Source of the DNA: Macrocybe gigantea
Taxonomy: Eukaryota > Basidiomycota > Agaricomycetes > Agaricales > Callistosporiaceae
Length of the DNA: 35,151 nucleotides
NCBI GenBank assembly: GCA_011319805.1
Contig: SJRY01000154.1
Span: 1 to 35,151 of the forward strand
Direction: 5' to 3'
The notes beneath the pieces are model-generated. The model had not been told where the DNA came from and did no database searches. It was given only the letters and a program-made list of their open reading frames with translations. Of this stretch, positions 1-10,335 are shown in pieces; the stretch's first letter is position 1; every line of letters starts with the position of its first letter. Both the position numbers and the translations under genes were made by a program.

Positions 1-2481
1 GAGAACAGCATGCACCTGTCCAGCTCCCAATCCGAAAACCCAAATGCGTCACTGAGCCCGATCGCCTCCGGTATGAGCCTTCGCAGACGTCCTTGATCGC
101 GAGGCGCAGCGCGCGAGTCGGATCGGTCGACGTCACGGCGACGACGAGGAATCCAGACCCGAGCCCGAATCCGGATTGCGCAACAGGCCGAAGGACAGCA
201 AGTCGACGAGGCCAGCCTCGGCCGTCGTAAGCAGATACTACATTCCCAAAAAAAAACCATTCAAGCTCAACTAGCAGGAACAAAATCACAGGAACACGAA
301 GCGACGCACCAAGATGTACAAACTCCTCACAGCACGCCCGCTCGCCCCATCAAGCACAAGCCCATCCAGCATCGCGCCGACCTGAGTCGCAACAAACGCC
401 TCCGTAACGGCGCGCGACACGCGTTGCGCCACAGACGCATCGGGAGCATGCACCGTCTGCGCATGGGCGCGCACCAACGCCGCAGCGCGCCATTCGAGCA
501 GCATGATGAGACGCAGGGGGTCGTACAACGCCGCTTCGTCGCTGAGCTCGGGCGGGCGCGCGGCGGGATCGAGGAGGAGGCGGAGGTAAGCCGAAGGTGC
601 GAGGCTCGACGCGTCACGCGAAGCGAGAAAGCCATCATGCGCGCTTTCAACGCCGCGCGGACGACCTGCTGGTCCAGCACGAAATTGTCGCCTTCATACC
701 TGCAACCAGGGGCGAGCCGTGTGAGAAAAAAAAATCGGCAGGGAAGAAAAACGAACGTCGTGCTGGGAAGGTAATCCGCATAAAGCCGCCCGAGTCCTGC
801 GAACGCACTGAACCCATGTCCGCCCATCGCGCGGCGTGCGACCTCGAGATCCGCAACGCCGGTGCTTGACACGAGGACCTTCAGCCCCGCCGTGATCGCA
901 TGCATCTCAGCAAGGAGGGACGCATCGCCGGCCGCAAGGCGCTGCGCCATCGCGTCGAACGCGCGCGTGATCGTCTTGCCGAGCTGAATGAAGACGTACG
1001 CGCGGGCGAGGATGGGGAGCAGGCGCACGTAGACGGACGGGTAGCTGATGATCTGCCGCTCGAGGCCGTCAGGGCCCTGCTCGCCTTGGCGTCTGACCGT
1101 CGCATAACGGATGGACACCGTAGCGGCTGGAAGGATGGTTAAAATAACATGCTATCGACGTTATCTCACCTTTCGCCATCATCCAACCTGCTCCCGTGAC
1201 CATACTTGAACGACATCGGCAACTTCGATCTTTGCCTTAGATAGTCGCGACCACTTACTTGGCTCGTATATACAACATCTATACAAAAAATATCATTAAA
1301 CAGAAACACAGATTGGACACGGGGTCAGGAACATACGCCGCCGTAGCTGATCTTGGCATGAGGCGGTTTGACATAAGTGCCGTCGTCGAGAACTTGGGCA
1401 AACTTGGAAAGCATGTTTTCCTTTGGTATGCGAACATGGTCGAACATTGCAAAGCCGTTGTCAGTCGTCGCGTATCCGCCTAGCGCCTTGGGCCCTGCAC
1501 AGCGATGTTTAGCACATAGCTGGAATACAGTGATGCAATGGACCTATATCCCCAATGACGATGCCTGGCAGCACTCGATGGTCCTCTGTCAAAAGAACAA
1601 GGTCACATTTCCACACCTCAGCACGCAAACACCCCAAACACATACCCAAGCCCCTCAACTGCACAAAGAACAAATGCGGGCCGACATCCCCCGCCAGGCA
1701 AGAGCAGCCTCGCCTGGACGACGCCATGCGTAGCCGTCTTGCCCAGAGCGCCGATCCACCACTTTGCGCTCGCGCGGACCGGCGAATGGAGGACAAACTC
1801 CCTCGCCGCGACATCGTACGTCGCCGTCGTCGCGAGCCGCGCGACGTTGCTCCCGTGCGCGAGCTCGGTCTGGAGGTAGCACCCCACGATGCCGCGCGTC
1901 TGGATCAGCCGGCCGTACCGCGCGAGGAGAGCCGGCGAGGCTTGGGAGAAGAAGACGGGCTGGAAGGCTTTGCGTGTGGTGGTGGTGGGGGGTGGTCAGG
2001 CAGATGTTTGTGAGGCGAAGCACGGCGCGGAACGCACGCACCCATGTTGTGCAAGCTGATAGGCAGAGCCTCGTCCAGGCTCGCAAACGCGAGCGCGGTC
2101 TCGTGCGGCGTCCACCCGAGCTGCTCTTCCAACTCGTATATCCTATTCACGATCTCCATGCCGCGGGTATACCTCTCCGCGCGCGTCATAAACTCCCTTG
2201 CAAGAAAAAAAGGTTCGAAACCCAACGTCCGGCGGACCAAAACCACACGAACGCTCACCGACGCGACTTGTCAAAACACGGGTCGCTCTCCAGTACCCGC
2301 AATATCTTTTTCGTTTCTCCCATTCGTCTCTTCCCCCTGCAGACTCGCAGTTGTAAACCCCCAGTTCAGGAGCACAACTACCCGACTCACCATGAAGAAA
2401 GTCTCTAACGAGCTCGGCATCAACCGTCCCTCTGGCCCTCGCATTGGCCATATCAACGACAGTCTGCTTCGCGGCATCCAT
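1..2481 (-). CDS. POX1: Peroxisomal acyl-CoA oxidase (3' end cut by window edge)
   Basis: First, FAD-dependent step of peroxisomal beta-oxidation: oxidises acyl-CoA to trans-2-enoyl-CoA and makes H2O2. The start ATG at 2481 opens an N-terminus of the acyl-CoA oxidase type ([14 protein letters not shown]). Further exons give [86 protein letters not shown], then [31 protein letters not shown] and [18 protein letters not shown]. The C-terminal domain continues to the left edge ([12 protein letters not shown]). At least eight short introns are visible. The gene is divergent from the La gene. The frame is broken by missing single bases near 2307-2311, 1688-1692, 631-645, about 137 and 79-82; conserved sequence resumes after each, so I read these as sequence errors. 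The family assignment is certain; the last residues lie outside the window. Confidence 0.95.
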
Positions 2482-2818
2482 GCTTGTGGGCTATAATGCG
2501 AAACGAGGAAGTACCAGCTGAATCCGGCTTTGGCTTCCCCGCCATAGGGCTGCCCGACACGGACACCGGGAAGGCAGAGTTGCCGAGTCGATCGATCAGC
2601 TGACCCCGACCTCATGTCTGTCACGTGCCAAATAAACCCTAACCTGCAGTTATCTGTCGAAAAAAGATTTCGACCTCAAGCTGCCGACTCGTCCACACGA
2701 CTTTTCTTCTATCTATTCGCTTTTCGTTGTTTTCGATCGTTGTTTGATTTATTTCTTCTTTTCTTTTATTCGATTCATACGTTCGAACTCGCAAAAAGGA
2801 TTGGTCTGACGAGCCACC
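2482..2818. promoter_or_regulatory. Shared divergent promoter region, acyl-CoA oxidase / La
   Basis: These 337 bases separate the start codons of two divergently transcribed genes, so they must hold both promoters. The La-proximal half is T-rich (2700-2790) and the La ATG sits in a CACCATGG context. I saw no clear TATA box. Confidence 0.5.
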
Positions 2819-4676
2819 ATGGCTGATGTTGCTGCTGCTGCTGCTGAAGAAAAAATGAATGTCGACAAGACGGAGATGGAGACGAAGACATCGACCGTTG
2901 AAACGGCGCCTACGTCGAAAGACGACGAAACGCTCAAAAAAGCCGTCAACCAAGGTGCGCCATCTCATCTTTCCCCATCTCACATCCCGCCAACCCCTCT
3001 TACCCAGTGGAATTCTACTTTGCCGACTCCAACCTTCCCTACGACAAGCAAGTCCTCCCAGTCCACCTCTCTTCCGCTTTTCCTCATTTCTGATCAACAG
3101 GTTCATGTGGACGCTGTATACCAAGGACCCGGAGCACTGGGTGCCTGTGCAGACGATCGCGTCGTTCAAGCGCATGCGCGAGTTTAGCGCGCACGGGCTG
3201 GACTGGCTTGTGCACGGTCTGCGCTCGTTGAGCTCAGCGCTAGAAGTCGACGCGGCTGGCGAGAAGCTGCGCCGCCGCACGGAGGTACAGGAACCAAAAG
3301 GCCAATTCGAGCGAAGCGTCTACGCCGTGCGTGCCTGCTTCCCTCTTCCAACGAAAGGTTTTTTTTTCATGATTTTACAGAAGGGCTTCCCAGACGAGGA
3401 GCCGACGCTGCAAAAGAGGCTAGAGGCGTTTTTTGAGCAATACGGCACAACAAACGCCGTTCGCATGCGGCGAGACGAGACTAAAAAGTTCAAGGTTCGT
3501 TCTCAAGCTATTCCATCTTTTCCAGAGTACTTAATTCCATCCAGGGCTCCGTCTTTGCCGAATTCGCAGACTACAGCACAGTCGAGCGCTTCCTAAACGC
3601 GGATCCCAAGCCCTCCTTTGAAGGCGGCGAGCTTCTCATCATGTCAAAGTCCGTTATTCAACCATGTACCTCAACCTTTGGTTCACAATTTTTTTTCTTT
3701 TACAGGGAAGCGTACTGCGACATGAAGATCAAGGAAAAGGGGCTCAAGGGCAAAGCAGCGAACAACCGGCGGGACCTGATCTCGCGCGGACGCGGGTTCA
3801 ACGCCTTTCGAGAGATGGCGCGCGAGAAGGAGGCAGCGGGCAAGGGCAAGGGCAAGAAAACAGACGACGCGGGCGACGAGGCGAAGAAGGACGTGTACCT
3901 GGAGTTTATGGGCTCCAAGATCCTGATTCATCGAGACGAGGAGGGGAACGGCGTCGTGAAGGAGGAGGACGTGCCGTACGTCAAGGGCGCGACGCTCAAG
4001 TTTGAAGGGTGCGGGGGACGTCAGGTGGACGGACATCAAGGTTAGATCGAAAGTTGAGCTGTGGCGTGTGGGACCTCACTTTCTCTCTTTTTTTTTTTTT
4101 CTTTGGCAGGATCCTATCAAGGAACACTTTGACGGACGAGCGCCGTTCATCAAATACGCGCGGGGGGACGACTCTGGGCTGGTCGGGTTCCACAAGGCGC
4201 TCTCCGACGAAGACATCGCCTTTGTCAAAGAGCACATCCAGACGCTCAACTCGCACGAGGTCGCGTGGACGCTTCCCGAGGAATCGGAAGAGAAGCAGTT
4301 CCAGGTCGAGCGCGCGCAGACGGCCGCCAAGAGCGCGTTGAGCTCTGCGAACGGTGGCGATCGGCGGGGTGGCAGTGGCAGTGGCGGTGGAGGTGGCGGC
4401 GGTAGAGGTGGAGGCCGAGGACACGGGCGTGGACGTGGGCGTGGGCGAGGACGGGGCGGCGGCAGGTCGAACGGCCGAGACGCAGCGGCGTCGAAGCCGG
4501 ACGCGGCAGAAGCAGCCTCAGAGGAGAGCGCGCAGGCGGGCGAGAAGCGCAAGCGCGCTGTCGAGCCGGACGGAGGACCGGACGTCGGTGTCAGAGGCAA
4601 CAATGCGCCTCCCATGCTGCAGAAGGCGGCATCGAAAAAGGCAAAGACGGAGGGCGAGGACTCTCCCGCGTCGTGA
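2819..4676 (+). CDS. LHP1: La protein (La motif + RRM RNA chaperone)
   Basis: La-family protein that binds the 3' UUU-OH ends of new RNA polymerase III transcripts and assists pre-tRNA and small RNA maturation in the nucleus. After an acidic leader, the La motif starts as VEFYFADSNLPYDKFMWTLY, followed by HWVPVQTIASFKRMREF. The first RRM is read from KGFPDEEPTLQKRLEAFF, NAVRMRRDETKKFK, GSVFAEFADYSTVERFL. A second, degenerate RNA-binding part follows (YVKGATLKFEGCGG, DPIKEHFDGRAPFIKYARG), then a Gly/Arg-rich tail (about 4360-4480) and a basic end that may act as a nuclear signal. Introns: 2955-3007, 3048-3100, 3285-3380, 3495-3544, 3649-3705 and 4041-4109. A five-G run at 4013-4017 should probably be six, since the frame shifts there inside a conserved segment. 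The WRAP53-like gene starts only 150 bp downstream. Confidence 0.95.
3048..3100 (+). other. GC-AG intron in the La gene
   Basis: The donor reads GCAAGT instead of GTAAGT and the acceptor is AACAG. Removing exactly these 53 bases joins the La motif in frame between Tyr-Asp-Lys and Phe-Met-Trp, one of the most conserved parts of the family, so the boundary is well fixed. The exon before it (3008-3047) is only 40 bases. Confidence 0.85.
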
Positions 4677-4826
4677 TCTCTCCACTTGCGAAGAGAGACA
4701 AAGGAAAAAAAGGCTCTGCGTTGATATTGAACCAGTGTACTTGTGCTCGGCCTGCCATTTTTTTGCTTGGAAATTGTATTACAGTACTCGTACTGAGTGT
4801 GAGAAAAAACCCCGCTACTTCTCCTC

Positions 4827-6503
4827 ATGGACCCTACACCTGAATACACGTGGTCTCCTCCGCAATACGACACCTCAAAGCCACCCTCGCTTGACGCCGT
4901 CTATGCCCTCGCCGACACCAGCAGCCCAAGCACCGACTTTCCCCGCTCCGCAAAATGGTCCGTGCACTTCACGGCGTATCACTCGTTTTGACCAAACACC
5001 TCCGAATCTTTGCAGGTCCCCGGACGGATCGGTCTTTCTCGCGCACTGCGAGCGTCCCGCGCTGCGTCTGTTTGAAACGTGAGTTCGCCCGAGTCTGGTC
5101 TCTCTTTTTTTTTTTTTTGTAAAACAGCCTGACCAGACGCGAGAGTGCGTTTCTCAGCTCTTTGCACGATGCGCCTGTCGCGCCTGCTTTGCCCATCCTG
5201 CCCGTCCGCAGTTCGAGCAGTCCTCGCCCGTGCTTGACTACGCGTGGTACCGACCGCCTCGCCTTCCGACCCCGCGTCCTTCTGCTTCGTCGCATCGGTG
5301 CGCGAATGCCCCGTCAAGCTTCTCGACGCGTCAGACGGCCGCGTAAGGATCTGCATCATTCCGAGCACCTGGAATCCCGATCTCACGTCCGATTCAACGA
5401 TGACAGCTCCGCGCGTCGTACCCGATAGTAGACCATCGCGAGCGCCAGGTCGCGCCACACAGCCTCGCCTTCAACAACACCACGGACAAGTTGCGTGTTG
5501 CGCTCTCCGGTTGCGCTCTCCAGTTCACTCACTTCACCTTCTCCTGCGGCCCTGCTGCACAGGCTGTACTGCGGTTTCGAAGACGCAGTGGAAGTATTCG
5601 ACGTGTCACGTCCGGGTCAAGGAACACGCCTGCCCACGACGCCCTCCAAAAAGAGCCGAGACGGGCTCAGCGGCGTCCTCGCCGCCCTCGCTTTCTCATC
5701 CGCTCAAGGATCCGACATGTACGCCGTCGGAAGCCTCGCCATCCCATCTACCACCTCCGGCTCGAACCTCGCGCTCTTCAGCGAGACGCACGGTCCGGAA
5801 CCCGTGATGTTCGTCGGAGGCGCGCCGCGCGCCGGCGTCTCCCAGTTGCTGTTCGACCCCGCCCGGCCGCACATACTGTATGCGTCTTTTCGGAGGCGTG
5901 GGTTGATCTGCAGCTGGGACGTGCGCGCCGATGTGGATCGCCCGATGAGAGACTATCGTTTTTGCGTTGAGGACGGCGCGCAGATGACGAACCAGCGCAT
6001 GCGCTTCCATGTCGATTATGGCGGTCGGTGGCTCGGCGTCGGTGATCAGGTGCTCGGGACTCTCCTTCATTATTACGCAGGGACCTGACCCGTGCTTTTC
6101 AGACTGGAAATGTGTCCTTGTTCGATTTAGGTAACGACGAGGAGGACGAACGCGCTCGTGAAATCAAACCGACGATTCGGTTCAAGGCACACGAGGGTGA
6201 GACCAGCATTCCATTGCGGAAGCTATTCATGTCTGATGAATCCATAACAACCGCACAAAAAAAGACGCTGTAGGCTCTGTTGCGTTCCACCCGTTCCGTC
6301 CGCTCGTCCTCTCGGTGTCCGGATCCAGGCACTTTGTCGAGTCCGAGTCCGAGTCCGAGTCCGAGTCCGAGTCCGATGACGACGAGGACGAGGACGAAAG
6401 CGGCTCAGATGCCACCGGCTCGGAACATCACGATCACGGCGCGGTTCGTCGGCACCCGGTCGTTTCATACGACTCGTCGCTCAAGGTGTGGAACTGGGCC
6501 TGA
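4827..6503 (+). CDS. WRAP53: WRAP53/TCAB1-like WD40 protein (Swt21 type)
   Basis: WD40 propeller of the WRAP53/TCAB1 family. In animals it binds the CAB box of telomerase RNA and small Cajal-body RNAs; the yeast relative is Swt21. Diagnostic segments in order are SPDGSVFLAHCERPALRLFE, FVASVRECPVKLLDASDG, VDHRERQVAPHSLAF, LYCGFEDAVEVFDVSRPG, SKKSRDGLSGVLAALAFS, GVSQLLFDPARPHILYASF, LICSWDVR and TNQRMRFHVD, matching the human protein's order (HSLCF, LFCGF, TNQRIYFD). The last repeat ends SYDSSLKVWNWA. It has at least six short introns. An acidic Ser/Glu stretch from a hexanucleotide repeat lies in the last blade. Frame breaks near 5205-5215 and 5255-5262 each need one extra base. The family is clear; whether it serves telomerase in this fungus is inference. 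Confidence 0.9.
6339..6374 (+). repeat. Hexanucleotide repeat (GAGTCC)x6, coding for Glu-Ser pairs
   Basis: Six perfect GAGTCC units lie inside the last exon of the WD40 gene and encode alternating Glu and Ser just before an Asp/Glu tract. Length changes would stay in frame, so copy number may vary between strains. Confidence 0.9.
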
Positions 6504-7816
6504 GGTTTGCAGATTGCGTCTCTTCTGTTCGTTTTTTTTCACCCTGACTTTGTGTGGTTATTTGTATGCGTAGTGAGGGAATAATACGTGTCTTGACCAA
6601 CGTTAGTGCCTCTGGAGCATGGCAGATCTCCATCGAAAAGGCAAAAGGCAATACAGGTAAACCTTTCAGTCTTTGATCTGCATTTTTTTCGTTCGTCTGA
6701 TTTGTGGCTGTTGGGCGTAGCGTATATCAAGAATGGATGAGGATACGGGTGCGTTTGTGGGGAAGGGAAGATGAAATGCGGTGGTGTTTCTCGGAGAACT
6801 TTGTGGACATTGTCGTAGCCGCGTCACGATGCACTGCACGCGGATTGGCCAAGCGGCGGAATTCATAGTCACGCTGAAGATGCTGTCGGCGTGCCCGCGA
6901 CTCCTGCTCGGCATGGGCGAACAGGCAGGCGTCCAGAGATGACCAGGGGACTTCAAAAAGAACAAGAACTCGCCCCCGTTCGTGCGGCGACACCGTAGCT
7001 TTCCACGCGTTCGCGTTGGGGGATTGAAGACGATTCAAAGCATGGTCGGCTTTGTTCCGCCGCTCTTGCTCTTGCAAGCTTGGCAAGCGCGGTCAAGATA
7101 CGCGCGAGGGCAAAGCGAGAAGGCGAGAGATGACGCGTGTAGTCTGCAGGTACATCGTTCCCTGCTTTGTCTGGCGGTCATTCGTCTGATCTCAAATGTG
7201 ATGTGTTTCGCGTGCCACGGAACGGAACAGCGTCGCGTCGAGACAGGGAAACGGTCCTGCACGGTCGCGCAAACAAAAAAATGTAGCACTATCGCGCCTA
7301 CGGCGATGAAGTCTGCAAATGACTCTTTTCCTTGAATTCTAGGAAAATGTTCCTGGTTCTACGTTGAGAGCAAGGCAGGAAGATGAAATGTCACAAGACC
7401 CACCGGTATTATTCTTTCACTTTGCTTCATTCCATCGCGACGCTGATCCATAAGATATATCCCAGCACCGATGCACGTCCTGCAAAATGACGCATATTTG
7501 GACTTTGCGTTACATTCCTCAATGAGCACGTGATCCAATTCCTCCCACTGCCTCAAAAGGAAAGATCGCCTGCTCAAGATTCTTACCACAATCTCTTCGT
7601 CTAACCGACTTGTTACTCGCTTTGCGAACTGCATGCAACTGATCTTTGACTAACTGCAAACTCAACTGACAATATGAAACCACTTCTCTGAATTGGATGT
7701 CGTCCTTTGACGATGCCACTGAAAGGCAAGTGTTTTTCCCCCAACTTTGAAACATACGCGAACAGTGGGGGCTCACGAAAATTAACCACCTACTCAGCTT
7801 CGACTTCAGTCTATTC
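6504..7816. other. Gap without an identified gene; weak minus-strand coding signal
   Basis: There are 1.3 kb between two plus-strand genes. The best candidate is on the minus strand: an ATG near 7184 opens MYLQTTRVISRLLALPSRVS, which resembles a mitochondrial presequence. After a stop or frame change a basic, open frame of about 119 residues runs from 7086 to 6727 (PHERGRVLVLFEVPW, AHAEQESRARRQHLQRDYEF). I do not recognise it and cannot show that it is a gene. From 7330 to 7816 I see only short chance frames and the promoter of the next gene. Confidence 0.25.
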
Positions 7817-9624
7817 ATGGCAACTCCCACTACGCCAGCGCCTACTCCTACTAGCGCAAGCCCTCAGGACGCGTGCAAGAAACGAGGAGAGAAGCGCAAG
7901 TGGCCATTTTTCAACTCGATCTCTGCCTCCGCGGAGGAGCATCCTAGGAAACGCCGCAGGACGGCGTCCAACGATGCAGAGCGTACTCCAGAAGTGCAGA
8001 CGAGGCGCACACCGCCCGTGAGGTGAGCTTTTCCTTCGCTCAGCCTCCGTTGTCGTTGTTATTTATTCGCGCGTCTGCAGTACGGGGATCGGTTCATTCC
8101 ACGCGTCGTGTCTAGCGTTCCTCTCAATGTTCGACTATCTGAGGAGATCGGACGCTTGCGCGAGCGATGGGATTGATTGGGGAAGAAACTAGGATGTACG
8201 ATTTTTCAAGAGTGCCACCGCCTCGGCCGTCATCCGTCGTGCCACCCGTTCTGAAACCACTGATCCAAGAAGCCCTTCGACCGTCCCCTCCACCGAAGAA
8301 CCCGGCTTCTGTTGTCGCTAACCTTGGCTGGACCCGAAAACCGGCATGCGAGCTCGACCTGGAAGGTCTCTCCGTCGGGCCGGACACTGATTTTCCGCTT
8401 AGTCACTCCAATTCTGGAGTCCTCGCCATTGCTGTAGAAGGAGACGAAATTCTACTTTCACGCAATCATGGAAATGAGTGCATAGGTCGCTCTACGACTC
8501 TCAATGGTACAATGCGGATTTGATCGAAGCCAGAGGTTTCGGCGGTGCCATCTATGCCCTGACATGGGGACGGAGCCAGCCATGGGACCGTTTTATCGCG
8601 GTCGGCACCGACAAGGCGTCGTGGAGATCTGGGACGAATCGTACACGATCTCTGACGAAGAGAATTTCTTCATGTTCAAGCCGTACATGGATCGCGTGGA
8701 CGTCGCGGTCGTGTGTCTGGATTGGCACGAGAATCTGTTGGCGTGGGCATGGAGAACGGACGGGTCTGCGTATATTCTTTCCGCATCGTTGAGAATGAGG
8801 TCAGGGGAGGTGCCAGAAAATTGGCAAGACTAGTCGGGGCGCTATCCTGAATGTCAAGTTCAACCCGGATGGCAGCATGCTCGCTGCCTCGGACTCGAAT
8901 GGCATAGTCAGAGTTTGGGACTATGCCACGAGCGAGTTGATCACCAAGCTGCGCCACGAAGACCAAGCGCCTATTCCGGCGCTCTCCTGGTGTCCCTGGC
9001 AAAAGGACCTTCTCGCGACGGGGACGCTTTTCCCGGACGGCGCCATCCGTGTCTGGTCTGTCTCAAAGCCTTCAAACGGCAGTCCCACTCGCAAACCGAA
9101 GCCAAAGATGCATTTGCCTCTGCATACGGAAGTCCTTGCAGTCTATTGGTCCCCTTATTCCAAGGAGCTCGCCAGCACGCACGGCTTCGCGTTCTGCCCG
9201 GAAGCAGCAAAGGGCCGGTCGTCAACGGTAGGCCCGCGGCGTCCTCCACAACCGCCAAAACCGTCCGAGGAAAACAACAAAAGAAACACATATCGTCTTT
9301 TTCCCCTCTTCCCGACATCCATCGCCCGGACTCGGAACCCAAGCCCGAAGTGACATGACGTATAAATGGAAAGACGCCGAGGATCCGCAGCTCCAGCACA
9401 ACATCGCGGTTCACGCGTACCCGTCCGGCAAACGTGTCTTCTCCATGAGGGTTCATGACTCTTCCCCTATGCACTCCTGTCTGGACCGGACGGGTGAATG
9501 TGTTTGGACTGTCGCGATTGATGAGGAACCCGAGCAGAGCGTCCAGATGTGGCATCTGTGGAAACAGCCCCCTCCTCCAAAGAAGACAATCGAGAAGTCA
9601 TTCGAAAATTGTATCATTCGATAA
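7817..9624 (+). CDS. APC/C activator, Cdc20/Cdh1 (fizzy) family, divergent
   Basis: WD40 co-activator that brings substrates to the anaphase-promoting complex ubiquitin ligase. Three hallmarks are visible: a C-box (YGDRFIPRV, about 8080-8105, the APC/C-binding site), a WD40 propeller, and a C-terminal Ile-Arg dipeptide (CIIR-stop at 9624), the tail that docks on the APC3 subunit. Blades include VGTDKGVVEIWDE, NPDGSMLAASDSNGIVRVWD, IPALSWCPWQKDLLATG, GAIRVWSV and EVLAVYWSPYSKELASTHG; the last two match the Cdc20 signatures LAWCPWQ..LATG and SPHYKELISGHG. The short basic N-terminus (KRKW, PRKRRRT) lacks a destruction box that I can see. At least four frame breaks (about 8030, 8165, 8485, 8612) each need one extra base. 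It diverges from standard Cdc20 and Cdh1 and may be a meiosis-specific Ama1-like form, which is inference. Confidence 0.87.
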
Positions 9625-10335
9625 TCTCGAATTTGATGAACGGCGGACATGTGCTTTTCTGATTTATCGATTTTTTTTTATTTTCTTTTCTATCGCTCGG
9701 GATAGAATATGTATGTAGGTAGGTATGCGGCTCTGTTTATTTCTAGCATTTCCATCTCATCTAGCTCTTAGTCAAAGTAACGTAGACGTAGTATTATACA
9801 ATTTGTACAAGTGACTCTCCAATTAATTTTGCCGTTAGCTGAAGAGACCCAGTTCATGAATGTCATACTAACCCTACACATCGGACACCCCACTTTTTGG
9901 ACAGTCACACCGCGACTTGTGGTTTATTCGAACTGAGCGACCACTCATAGTCCCACGTCCGCGCACTGCTATTTTTTAATTTGAAACATGATATAAAGTC
10001 CGACACAGCAGTTATTGGCAAGCCTAACGAGCAGCAATTTCTGCGGCTTTTAACAAAAGCACATTCTGATCAAAAATAGTATGCAGGAAGAGTTTATATG
10101 ACATGTTAGGCTCTGCCTAGGAAGTACGGTACCAATTGAGTCAAGTTTGCGCAAGATATTTGTGGTGTTCGCAAAGTGCAGGGTAGTATTTCCAATCCTA
10201 CACCTGAGCTGCATGTATTTTGACGAATTTGGAATTGTGGGTCCCGGGCCTTATTGATTCAACGTTCCACAGCTTTAGCCGCCTGGCTGGCGGCTACTGC
10301 CATCTCACCCTTTCTTCTCTACTAGTGCCTCAGAT
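9625..10335. other. Intergenic, A+T-rich, no gene seen
   Basis: About 700 bases with many stops in all frames. The first part is the 3' region of the APC/C activator gene. The last 150 bases are the promoter of the next plus-strand gene and hold the motif listed separately. Confidence 0.6.
10225..10245 (+). promoter_or_regulatory. Upstream element shared by two paralogues (copy A)
   Basis: The 21 bases GAATTTGGAATTGTGGGTCCC match 18 of 21 positions with a stretch upstream of the second family member at 22914-22934. Copy A ends 91 bases before its ATG and copy B 62 bases before its own. It may be a regulatory site or retained leader sequence from the duplication. Confidence 0.45.

Noticed and set aside
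327..1118. A single 263-residue minus-strand protein
   Set aside because: Its middle runs through an intron (T-rich, near 700-770) and its end is out of frame with the conserved oxidase sequence; it is part of the acyl-CoA oxidase gene, not a separate gene.
1..2481. Acyl-CoA oxidase as a decayed pseudogene because of several frame breaks
   Set aside because: All active regions and splice sites are intact and the breaks are of one kind (a missing base) that recurs in every other conserved gene of the window.
4076..4873. A 265-residue minus-strand frame opposite the La gene
   Set aside because: It is a Pro/Arg-rich shadow of the Gly/Arg-rich La tail and crosses an intron and an intergenic gap.
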